Counted from the stretch's first letter, positions 1-5,966 are shown. The stretch is 7,396 nucleotides of DNA from Desulfobacteraceae bacterium UBA5623 (GCA_002424495.1 DIKH01000075.1:1-7396), one strand, 5' to 3'. Notes: a model not told the origin generated them from the sequence alone. Numbers and translations are program-made.

Positions 1-1
1 A

Positions 2-1021
2 AAGACGATAAAGCTCAAAGACGCCGTTGGTACCGCGTTATCACACGATATTACAGAGATAAGGCCGGGTGAGTTCAAAGGGGCCGCATTTCGCAAGGGG
101 CACGTGGTCTGTAATGAAGATATCTGCCACCTCCAGCGTCTTGGAAAAAATCACCTTTATGTCATTGACCTTGAGGAGGATGAGATCCACGAAAACGAGG
201 CGGCCGCCATGCTGGCCCGAGCACTTTCAGGTGAAGGTATTATATGGGACGATGATCCCGGAGAGGGTAAGATTAAATTATTGGCGGACAGAGATGGTCT
301 TCTGTCCGTTGATGCAGCTACCCTGTCCGAATTCAACATGGTTGAGGAGGTGATGTGCGCTTGCCTGCATAATAACACCCTAGTAAAAAAAGGTGATCTG
401 GTGGCCGCAACCCGCGCAATACCCCTTATCATGAAGAGGGCGCCGATTGAGGCCGCAGCAGCAATAGCATCCGAAAACGGGGGCGTGTTGAAGGTCAAAG
501 CCCTGCGCCAATCAAAGGCAGGCCTGATAATCACGGGAAATGAGGTTTATCATGGGCTGATAGAGGATGGCTTTGCCCCTGTACTTACTGAAAAGATAAC
601 TTCTCTTGGCTCAGAAGTGCTGAGCCTGGACCTTGCCCCTGACAAGGCTGAAGCCATTGCCGATCTGATATCCGCAGATCTGAAAAGGGGTTGTAATCTA
701 CTGCTTGTAAGCGGAGGCATGAGTGTTGACCCGGATGATGTGACACGTCAGGGCATCAGAATGGCGGGAGCAACTGAGATATATTATGGCGCTGCTGTTC
801 TTCCAGGGGCCATGTTTCTTGTAGCCTACTTTGATGACGTGCCGCTTTTGGGTGTGCCAGGCTGCGGTCTGCACCACCGGATAACCGCATTGGATCTGGT
901 GTTGCCGCGGGTTCTGGCTGGAGAGCATATTGGCAACAGGGAGCTTGCCAATCTCGGCCATGGCGGCCTTTGTCGCGACTGCCCGGAATGCAATTACCCA
1001 AGGTGTTCCTTTGGAAAATGA
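2..1021 (+). CDS. MoeA-like molybdopterin-binding protein with Cys-rich C-terminus (5' end just outside window)
   Basis: The reading frame is open from base 2 to the TGA at 1019-1021, giving 339 visible residues. An internal GTG at 104 could be called as a start, but the coding sense upstream of it (KTIKLKDAVGTALSHDIT...) looks like the normal N-terminus of this family, so probably only the first few codons are missing. The C-terminal half is a MoCF/MogA-like molybdopterin-binding domain: a TGNE motif at visible residues 178-181, SGGMSVDPDD at 237-246 (the family's GG-S-D signature) and GVPG at 284-287. The family binds molybdopterin or adenylated molybdopterin and takes part in metal insertion; the exact reaction here is not known. 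The last 20 residues carry four cysteines spaced C-x2-C-x2-C-x4-C followed by SFGK, which suggests a metal site or a redox role. A MoaD-like gene begins 24 bp downstream, so it is probably the first visible gene of a cofactor operon. Family assignment is firm; specificity for Mo or W cannot be read. Confidence 0.88.
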   Translation, partial: KTIKLKDAVGTALSHDITEIRPGEFKGAAFRKGHVVCNEDICHLQRLGKNHLYVIDLEEDEIHENEAAAMLARALSGEGIIWDDDPGEGKIKLLADRDGLLSVDAATLSEFNMVEEVMCACLHNNTLVKKGDLVAATRAIPLIMKRAPIEAAAAIASENGGVLKVKALRQSKAGLIITGNEVYHGLIEDGFAPVLTEKITSLGSEVLSLDLAPDKAEAIADLISADLKRGCNLLLVSGGMSVDPDDVTRQGIRMAGATEIYYGAAVLPGAMFLVAYFDDVPLLGVPGCGLHHRITALDLVLPRVLAGEHIGNRELANLGHGGLCRDCPECNYPRCSFGK

Positions 1022-1048
1022 TCGGGTTAAGGAGTTGAGGCGGTAGTG

Positions 1049-1324
1049 ATGAGTCCCACGATAGAAATTAAGATAAGATCTTACGATGTCATAAGCGCCA
1101 GCCTGCCGGATGATTTACGTCTGAACATGAGTATGGGTGAACCAATTGCTTTAGAATTGGTGCAAGGCAGCAGGGTTATAGATATATTCAAGAAGGTTCC
1201 TTGGCTGGGGCGACCCTTGGAGGATACAATAGTCGTCTTTGTCAATGGTGAGGCTCAAACCTTAAACTGTGAGCTTAAGTCAGGTGATACTATAGATCTT
1301 ATGACCCCCTCAGGCGGTGGTTAG
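1049..1324 (+). CDS. MoaD/ThiS-family ubiquitin-like sulfur carrier protein
   Basis: A 91-residue beta-grasp protein, slightly longer than the roughly 80 residues usual for MoaD. Its C-terminal third has the MoaD/ThiS pattern: FVNGE, then LKSGDTIDL, and a terminal TPSGGG. In this family the C-terminal glycine is adenylated by an E1-like enzyme and then thiocarboxylated, so that the protein donates sulfur, in MoaD to make the dithiolene of molybdopterin. The tail ends in three glycines rather than two, but the terminal Gly-Gly is intact. The ATG at 1049 is preferred over the GTG one codon earlier (1046): a GAGG at 1037-1040 lies 8 nt before the ATG, with a further AAGGAG at 1029-1034. The activating-enzyme gene starts 2 nt after its stop, a classic carrier/E1 pair. 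It may be a dedicated paralogue for a particular metalloenzyme rather than the housekeeping MoaD. Confidence 0.86.
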   Translation: MSPTIEIKIRSYDVISASLPDDLRLNMSMGEPIALELVQGSRVIDIFKKVPWLGRPLEDTIVVFVNGEAQTLNCELKSGDTIDLMTPSGGG

Positions 1325-1326
1325 AT

Positions 1327-2070
1327 GTGAAATTCGCAGATAGATATGAACGTCAGATCATGATAGGAGGATTTGGCGAAGAGGGGCAGAGAAGGTTAGC
1401 AAATGCATCAGTATTTCTAGCTGGTGCCGGTGGGTTGGGATCCCCTGCAGCTATTTATCTTGCAGCTGCCGGGGTAGGCAGACTTCGTATAGTAGATCGA
1501 GACAAGGTTGAACTCAGCAATTTAAATCGGCAGATCTTACATGGGGAAATGGATTTAGGCCGGAAGAAGGCTCAGTCTGCCAAGGAAAAGCTGAATAACC
1601 TCAATCACAATGTCATTATCGAGGATATAGCTGAAGAGATAAACGAGAAAAATGCCTCTGAACTTACTGACGGGTGCGATTTGGTCGTTGATGCCCTGGA
1701 TAATTTTCAAGCTAGATATCTGCTGAACAAGACTGCGCTCAAAAAAAATATTCCTTTTTTTCATGGGGGTGTTTATGGCTTTGAAGGCAGGGCGATGACC
1801 GTAATTCCAGGGAAATCCGCGTGCCTTCGGTGCTTATACAGAAAAGGTGCTGAACATATGAAATTCCCGGTTATCGGAGTAGCCCCTGCTGTCATAGGAT
1901 CCATTCAGGCTGCTGAGGTGATCAAGTACTTGGTAGGAATCGGGAAATTATTGACGGACAGGCTGCTGGTCTATGACGGACTTAGCTCAACATTTGCAGA
2001 AATGAAATTGAAAAAAAATCCAGATTGTGAGGATTGTGGGCTGACAAATCGGATCAGGGCTAACCAATAG
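1327..2070 (+). CDS. MoeB/ThiF/HesA-family E1-like adenylyltransferase
   Basis: A 247-residue ThiF-type activating enzyme, close to the usual 240-250 residues. Visible hallmarks: the N-terminal RYERQ (6-10), the nucleotide-binding loop GAGGLGSP (33-40), the acidic pair D57/D59, the NLNRQ motif (65-69), the K80-K81 pair, DALDN with R130 (122-130), two Zn-binding CxxC pairs (C166/C169 and C234/C237), and a PAVIGSIQAAEVIK segment (187-200). These enzymes bind ATP and adenylate the C-terminal glycine of a MoaD- or ThiS-like carrier; the partner is almost certainly the gene ending 2 nt upstream. There is no cysteine between C169 and C234, where ThiF carries its acyl-disulfide cysteine, so a MoeB-like adenylation-only mechanism is more likely. 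The start is a GTG immediately after the upstream TAG with only a weak ribosome site, suggesting translational coupling. The ATG at 1325 is out of frame and followed at once by a stop. Confidence 0.9.
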   Translation: MKFADRYERQIMIGGFGEEGQRRLANASVFLAGAGGLGSPAAIYLAAAGVGRLRIVDRDKVELSNLNRQILHGEMDLGRKKAQSAKEKLNNLNHNVIIEDIAEEINEKNASELTDGCDLVVDALDNFQARYLLNKTALKKNIPFFHGGVYGFEGRAMTVIPGKSACLRCLYRKGAEHMKFPVIGVAPAVIGSIQAAEVIKYLVGIGKLLTDRLLVYDGLSSTFAEMKLKKNPDCEDCGLTNRIRANQ

Positions 2071-2158
2071 CCCAGGTTAATCAACAAAGATATACGCGTT
2101 ACATGTCTTTAATATAGGTCAATAGATTTATAACAGGTCGAACTAAGGAGCCATGTTT
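2071..2158 (+). promoter_or_regulatory. Short intergenic leader with ribosome binding site that sets the ligase start
   Basis: The 88 bp between the activating-enzyme stop and the preferred ligase start are AT-rich. I see no convincing terminator or hairpin, so read-through from the cofactor genes is possible. An AAGGAG at 2145-2150 lies 8 nt before the ATG at 2159 but only 2 nt before the ATG at 2153, so 2159 is the better start. AT-rich stretches such as AATATAGG could hide a weak promoter, but no -35/-10 pair stands out. Confidence 0.6.
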
Positions 2159-3592
2159 ATGTCACAAGATACAAGAAAGATGTTTATGGACGTCATTCGA
2201 AAATGGACGCCCCATTTGGACGAGCCTGCGACGGATGATTGCTGGGCCCCGGAGATAGAAAAGGCCGGTCTTGATAAACTAAGAGAGATCCAGAGTGAGA
2301 AACTCGAGGTGGCCTTTAGATACATTTATGAATATAGCCCTTTTTATAGTAAGAAGTATAAAGAGGCGGGGCTGACGCCAAAGGACATTAAATCAATTGA
2401 GGATCTGCATAAAATCCCTGTAACCGATAAGGAGGATCTTAGAAAGAGTATTGCTGAATGTCCTCCATGGGGGGATTTTTCTTGTCTTGATGACAACTAC
2501 TGGAAGCAAGACGGGTGGACCATCTGGTGGACTACAGGCTCGACTGGAGCCACTGTTCCATGCAGATATACCAGCTTTGATCGCGTAACACAGTCATGGC
2601 AGGCGGCAAGGCATATGTATATGAGCGGTTTTAGACGGGGCGATCTCGCGATGTTTTGCGCCCCATTTATCACTCACATGTTTGCCTGGGCCCATCTAAA
2701 AGGTCTTGAGCTGATGAAGATTCCGGCAATCCCGGCGGGACCTCCGATGCCTACTGAGGCTAGAATCGGCCATATCCTGAATTATAGGCCGACCTTGTTA
2801 CTTGGAACTCCCACTTACATGATCTATCTGGGCGAGACAATGAGGGAGAAAGGTTTTACCGCGAAGGACCTCTCGGTCAGGGAAATACTTATCGGCGGGG
2901 AGCCGGGCGGATCATTGTATGCTACCAGAAAGCGTTTGATGAGCCTGTGGGGATGCGATGTATGCGACGGATTCGGCACAACCGAGGTCGGCGCCCTTGG
3001 CGGACATGCCCATACTTGTGTTTATGAGACAAAGGATCTTGGAAGAAATTCCAACCTGCACTTTACAGAAGACTCAGGAATTCCAGAGATTCTTAATCCA
3101 AAGACATTTGAACCCATGCCGGATGGAGAAAACGGCACTATTGTTTGGTCCAGCGTCAGCACCGTGTCTCAGCCTATTCTAAGATTCAACCTGAATGACA
3201 TTATGAATATCCAGTCCATGGACTGTCCGTGCGGACGCAGCTTCAGGATGGCCCAGAACGGTGTCCAGGGCAGGGCGGATGACATGATCCACATAAGCGG
3301 AGTCAATGTGTTTCCGGCCAACATTGAGGAGGCGGTCAGGTCCATAAATGAATTTGGAAATGAGTACAGATTAAAGCTGTTGGACGGCAAAAAGGGTATG
3401 ATCAGTCTGGTGGTTGAGGTTGAAATTATGCCTGAAGTGCCGGAAAAAGACCATGACAAGCTTGTTGGCGTACTCCAGACCCGGATTTTTGACAAATGTC
3501 AGGTCAATCCCAAGATAGAACCTGTCGCCTACGGCAGTCTGCCCAGGGCGGAGTTCAAGTCAAAGAGAATCCTTGATCTTAGAGCAAAGTAA
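2159..3592 (+). CDS. PaaK-like (phenylacetate-CoA ligase family) AMP-forming acyl-CoA ligase
   Basis: A 477-residue adenylate-forming enzyme from the ATG at 2159 (479 residues from the in-frame ATG at 2153, which sits too close to the ribosome site). PaaK-type features: an N-terminal SPFYSKKYKEAGL segment, the ATP-binding loop TTGSTG (near residue 125), the DGFGTTE adenine/acid-binding motif (near 270), a CPCGR motif followed by GRADDMIHISGVNVFP (hinge region), and a C-terminal RAEFKSKR around the expected catalytic lysine. The family activates a carboxylic acid with ATP to an acyl-AMP and transfers it to CoA. It is a divergent member: the P-loop flank is tryptophan-rich and the usual lysine after it is absent, and the motif generally read as RxRTxD is RFNLND here. 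The acid substrate cannot be deduced. Position after cofactor genes suggests it could convert the acid product of an oxidoreductase to its CoA thioester. A CoA ligase is most likely, but acyl-adenylate use for another acceptor cannot be excluded. Confidence 0.85.
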   Translation: MSQDTRKMFMDVIRKWTPHLDEPATDDCWAPEIEKAGLDKLREIQSEKLEVAFRYIYEYSPFYSKKYKEAGLTPKDIKSIEDLHKIPVTDKEDLRKSIAECPPWGDFSCLDDNYWKQDGWTIWWTTGSTGATVPCRYTSFDRVTQSWQAARHMYMSGFRRGDLAMFCAPFITHMFAWAHLKGLELMKIPAIPAGPPMPTEARIGHILNYRPTLLLGTPTYMIYLGETMREKGFTAKDLSVREILIGGEPGGSLYATRKRLMSLWGCDVCDGFGTTEVGALGGHAHTCVYETKDLGRNSNLHFTEDSGIPEILNPKTFEPMPDGENGTIVWSSVSTVSQPILRFNLNDIMNIQSMDCPCGRSFRMAQNGVQGRADDMIHISGVNVFPANIEEAVRSINEFGNEYRLKLLDGKKGMISLVVEVEIMPEVPEKDHDKLVGVLQTRIFDKCQVNPKIEPVAYGSLPRAEFKSKRILDLRAK

Positions 3593-3618
3593 AGGATGTA
3601 GTTGACCTACAAATACTT

Positions 3619-3673
3619 GCACAGAGGCGCAAGGCTGATAATTCCCTCCCCAATAAACCTTGCCCCTCTGTGC
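3619..3673 (+). terminator. Strong hairpin, probable terminator of the cofactor/ligase unit
   Basis: Two 16-nt arms (3619-3634, GCACAGAGGCGCAAGG, and 3658-3673) are complementary at 15 of 16 positions, with one C/C mismatch in the stem. The loop is 23 nt and CTTTTAA follows the right arm. The position 26 bp after the ligase stop fits a transcription terminator. The T-tract is short and the loop long for a textbook intrinsic terminator, so it may also work as an mRNA 3'-stabilising stem or belong to a dispersed palindromic repeat. Confidence 0.6.
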
Positions 3674-3688
3674 CTTTTAACGTATATT
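3660..3688 (+). promoter_or_regulatory. Possible sigma-70-type promoter for the activator gene
   Basis: TTGCCC (3660-3665) is followed after 17 bp by TATATT (3683-3688), a 4/6 and 5/6 match to the housekeeping consensus with ideal spacing, giving a start near 3695. The -35 would lie inside the right arm of the hairpin at 3619-3673. It is the best candidate between the hairpin and the activator gene but rests on a short motif match only. Confidence 0.35.
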
Positions 3689-3697
3689 CTGCACAGC

Positions 3698-3717
3698 GAC
3701 CGAAGTTTACTTCCGTC
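3698..3717 (+). promoter_or_regulatory. Imperfect palindrome, possible operator before the activator gene
   Basis: GACCGAAG and CTTCCGTC flank a TTTA spacer and pair at 7 of 8 positions. The element begins just after the predicted transcription start of the activator and ends about 40 bp before its start codon. An autoregulatory or repressor site is plausible from position and symmetry, but no binding protein can be named. Confidence 0.3.
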
Positions 3718-3756
3718 AAAATGCCACCTGATTAACCTTGAAGTTCGGCCATAAAA

Positions 3757-5550
3757 TTGAAAAGAACAAATAACACTTCTCCGCGTCATGCTGACAATAA
3801 AAGACCTCTGGACAGTGAGAGCCTTTACCGCCGGGTCTTTGATGCTGCAATGGATGGCATCGCCCTTATAGATGAAGATGGCATTTACATAGATACAAAC
3901 AAGGCCTATTGCCAGATGTTGGGTTTTTCATATGACGAAATCGTAGGCACCCATGCGGAAGATATCATCATACCTGAGCAACGCCACAAACTAATGGATG
4001 AATACATTCACAAAATACAACGGTTCGGCAGTGTCAGATTGGATTCTGTGATCGTGCGAAAAGACGGCATGCCTGTCCCTGCCGAGGTAAGCGGAGTCAA
4101 ATTCACCCACTCGGGAAGACCCGCCTTTCTTGCAATTATTCACGATTTGAGGATGCGCAAAGAAAAAGAGGCGGAACTTGAGGCGAGTGAAGAGAGATAT
4201 CGTATTCTTACTGAAAATGTTGCTGATGGTGTTATTGTCATTCAGAATGGTGAACTGAAGTTTGTGAACAATGCCTTTGCAGTCATGTTTGGGTGCCGAA
4301 CGTCTGAAAACTCTGTTAAACTTGATCTTAAAATTTTTCGCTGTCCCGATCTTCAAAGATATTTTGAAAAGGAAGGGGAGGCGCTTATTAAAGGGGATCT
4401 GAGCGAAGGAATATTTGTGGCGCAATGCCTGACCGGAGACGGCCGTGACTTTTGGGTGGAGGCGCGCGAAAAAAAGATCACATGGGAGGGGAACCCCGCT
4501 ATACTTGCTACCCTGAGAGATATTACAGAGATCAAACTTCGGCAGATAGCCATTGAAGAGGAAAAAGACGACCTGTTCCGTGAAAACATAACGCTGCGCT
4601 CCACAATGAAGGATCGTTACCGGCTGGGCGATATTGTTGGAAAAAGCACTGCGATGCAAAAGATATACGATCTTATCCTTAAGGCCAGCTCTTCAAATGT
4701 GGGGGTGGCTGTCTACGGTGAATCCGGGACGGGCAAGGAGTTGATAGCCCGCAGTATCCACCAGATGAGCGCACGCAAGGATAAACCTTTTGTGGCCGTC
4801 AACTGCGGGGCCATCCCCGAGACCCTGTTTGAAAGTGAATTTTTTGGTTACAAAAAGGGCTCTTTTACAGGCGCTCACAAAGACAAGCAGGGTTTTTTTG
4901 ATCTCGCCAATGAGGGTACACTCTTTCTCGATGAAGTCGGGGAGCTGTCTGCCGCCAATCAGGTGAGGTTACTCCGCGCCCTTGACGGCGGATATCGGCC
5001 TGTGGGCGGAGATCAGGAAAAAAAGACGGATGTCCGCATTATTGTAGCAACAAACAGAAATCTCTCTGAAATGATCAAAAGCGGACTTATGAGAGAAGAT
5101 TTCTTTTACAGGATCCATATAATTCCCATCTCTGTCCCCTCCTTAAGAGAAAAAAAGGAAGACATCCCCTTTCTGGCTGAATATTTTATTGAAAAATTAG
5201 GTGCGGCCAGAAAGATTGATACCCTGCCGGTGAAAATCCTTGAGGCCATGTATAATTATGACTGGCCCGGAAATATTCGTGAACTTGAAAATGTCCTGCA
5301 ACGGTATAACACCATTGGACATATTGATTTCCTGGATGCATCTGAGACTCATCCTTTGGAACAAAGCGAAATTTTATTTGAAGCAGGAAATGGCAATATG
5401 GGGCTCCGTGAGGCACTGGACACCTTTGAAAGACAATATTTATCAAAGATACTGGATCAGAATCGCTGGCATCGGGGCAGGGCCTCTGGTATTTTAAGGC
5501 TCCCGCCGAAAACATTGTATCGAAAAATGAAAAAGCATAACCTTATATAG
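3757..5550 (+). CDS. PAS-PAS sigma-54-dependent transcriptional activator (bacterial enhancer-binding protein)
   Basis: A 597-residue NtrC-family activator lacking a receiver domain. Order: first PAS (about 22-135), second PAS (about 146-265), a charged helical linker likely to form a coiled coil (about 260-295), an AAA+ domain with Walker A GESGTGKE (321-328), GSFTGA (368-373) and Walker B LFLDEV (389-394), then a C-terminal Fis-type HTH (about 555-597, ending RKMKKHNLI). Such proteins bind enhancer sites and hydrolyse ATP to remodel sigma-54 RNA polymerase; PAS domains typically sense redox state, light or small ligands. The sigma-54-contacting loop has Ser in place of the second residue of GAFTGA. 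The start is uncertain: TTG at 3757 is the earliest usual codon after an in-frame TGA at 3739, with poor ribosome-site support, while the first in-frame ATG (3850) lies inside the first PAS domain. A -24/-12 promoter sits 220 bp past its stop, so the flavoprotein gene is its likely target. Confidence 0.93.
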   Translation: MKRTNNTSPRHADNKRPLDSESLYRRVFDAAMDGIALIDEDGIYIDTNKAYCQMLGFSYDEIVGTHAEDIIIPEQRHKLMDEYIHKIQRFGSVRLDSVIVRKDGMPVPAEVSGVKFTHSGRPAFLAIIHDLRMRKEKEAELEASEERYRILTENVADGVIVIQNGELKFVNNAFAVMFGCRTSENSVKLDLKIFRCPDLQRYFEKEGEALIKGDLSEGIFVAQCLTGDGRDFWVEAREKKITWEGNPAILATLRDITEIKLRQIAIEEEKDDLFRENITLRSTMKDRYRLGDIVGKSTAMQKIYDLILKASSSNVGVAVYGESGTGKELIARSIHQMSARKDKPFVAVNCGAIPETLFESEFFGYKKGSFTGAHKDKQGFFDLANEGTLFLDEVGELSAANQVRLLRALDGGYRPVGGDQEKKTDVRIIVATNRNLSEMIKSGLMREDFFYRIHIIPISVPSLREKKEDIPFLAEYFIEKLGAARKIDTLPVKILEAMYNYDWPGNIRELENVLQRYNTIGHIDFLDASETHPLEQSEILFEAGNGNMGLREALDTFERQYLSKILDQNRWHRGRASGILRLPPKTLYRKMKKHNLI

Positions 5551-5566
5551 GACAATTTTGAGGCGG

Positions 5567-5597
5567 TTATGGCAGAGAGTCTTAATGCAAGCCATAA
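5567..5597 (+). terminator. Weak hairpin after the activator gene
   Basis: TTATGGC (5567-5573) pairs with GCCATAA (5591-5597) across a 17-nt loop, 16 bp after the activator stop. No U-run follows, so intrinsic termination is doubtful; it may only stabilise the transcript end. Confidence 0.25.
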
Positions 5598-5611
5598 TAG
5601 GCCGATACTAA

Positions 5612-5692
5612 GTCAAAAATGATCTTATATAATTTAAATCGTAATTTCAATAGAATAGTGTCTTCTGGCCCTGAATGGCGGACATTTTTGAC
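5612..5692. repeat. Inverted decamer pair upstream of the -24/-12 promoter
   Basis: GTCAAAAATG at 5612-5621 recurs as its exact reverse complement CATTTTTGAC at 5683-5692, separated by 61 bp (centres 71 bp apart, close to seven helical turns). Both lie about 105-185 bp upstream of the predicted transcription start, in the range used by enhancer-binding proteins. They could be paired protein sites, but A/T-rich decamers can match by chance. Confidence 0.35.
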
Positions 5693-5701
5693 CGATATTT
5701 G

Positions 5702-5723
5702 GATTTGATTTCTTTATCAAATC
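5702..5723 (+). promoter_or_regulatory. Palindromic candidate enhancer (upstream activating) site
   Basis: GATTTGAT and ATCAAATC are perfect inverted 8-bp arms around a 6-bp spacer. The centre lies about 83 bp upstream of the predicted start of the sigma-54 transcript, a typical enhancer distance, and a Fis-type HTH dimer such as that of the activator next door binds this kind of dyad. A TATCAA-N4-ATG within and beside its right arm is one base off an IHF-type consensus, and the DNA up to the promoter is strongly A/T-rich, which would suit bending. Assignment to this activator is inference. Confidence 0.5.
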
Positions 5724-5769
5724 TATGTGATACAGCAAATAAATCAATAATAATAATTTGTTATAAGTA

Positions 5770-5785
5770 TGGCATGTGTCTTGTA
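5770..5785 (+). promoter_or_regulatory. Sigma-54 (-24/-12) promoter of the flavoprotein gene
   Basis: TGGCATGTGTCTTGTA matches the consensus TGGCACG-N4-TTGCW with correct spacing; the deviations are T for C in the -24 block and T for the C of the -12 GC. Taking G5772 as -24 places transcription start near 5796. It lies between a sigma-54 activator gene and a gene with a long leader, which strengthens the call well beyond the motif alone. Confidence 0.72.
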
Positions 5786-5796
5786 TTAGATCTAAT
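5785..5796 (+). promoter_or_regulatory. Perfect 12-bp palindrome over the predicted transcription start
   Basis: ATTAGATCTAAT is a perfect 12-bp dyad running from the end of the -12 element to about +1. A protein bound here would block open-complex formation, so a repressor site is possible. A 12-bp palindrome is not very rare by chance in several hundred bases, so support is modest. Confidence 0.3.
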
Positions 5797-5966
5797 CGTC
5801 AAAACCTAAATCGAGCGAATCATTCCGGGGCCCTGGAACTTGGTCCGGGGTGGTCCTGAAATTGCGGCTAACACCGGATCTCAATCCGAAACATCTGCTG
5901 CGATGGTCTTGGTCTTTAGGGTGAAAGCTCTGATTAGGAAAAAATTACGACTCACGGAGGAGAAAA
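5797..5966 (+). other. Long 5' leader of the flavoprotein mRNA
   Basis: About 170 nt without a recognisable gene separate the predicted start from the ATG. It holds a duplicated TCCGGGG (5824-5830 and 5844-5850), a small perfect hairpin with a CGGAT/ATCCG stem and CTCA loop (5875-5888), and GATTAG at 5932-5937, which can pair with CTAATC at 5792-5797. A GGAGGAG ribosome site occupies 5956-5962. I do not recognise a known riboswitch family. The G/C-rich part contrasts with the A/T-rich promoter DNA just upstream. Confidence 0.4.

Noticed and set aside
48..60. GATATTACAGAGAT shared with about 4518-4531
   Set aside because: Both copies encode DITE within unrelated proteins; a chance match of common codons rather than a repeat element.
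104..106. GTG as the start of the molybdopterin-binding protein
   Set aside because: The frame is open to the window edge and the upstream residues fit the family's N-terminus, so the real start lies just left of the window.
157..534. Minus-strand open frame of 125 codons
   Set aside because: Antisense to the molybdopterin-binding protein; its Ser/Ala-rich composition is what a shadow frame gives.
1740..1760. A-run followed by T-run as a slippage or frameshift site
   Set aside because: The reading frame of the activating enzyme continues intact through it with conserved motifs on both sides.
3991..4659. Minus-strand open frame of 222 codons
   Set aside because: Antisense shadow of the PAS region of the activator, with no domain signature.
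5570..5590. TGGCAGA...ATGCA as a sigma-54 promoter
   Set aside because: The downstream element is not at the required distance and lacks the TTGC core.
5666..5692. TGGCCCTGAATGGC and TGGCGGACATTTTTG as sigma-54 promoters
   Set aside because: In each the GG and the -12 G are one base off the strict spacing, and the 5770-5785 element fits much better.
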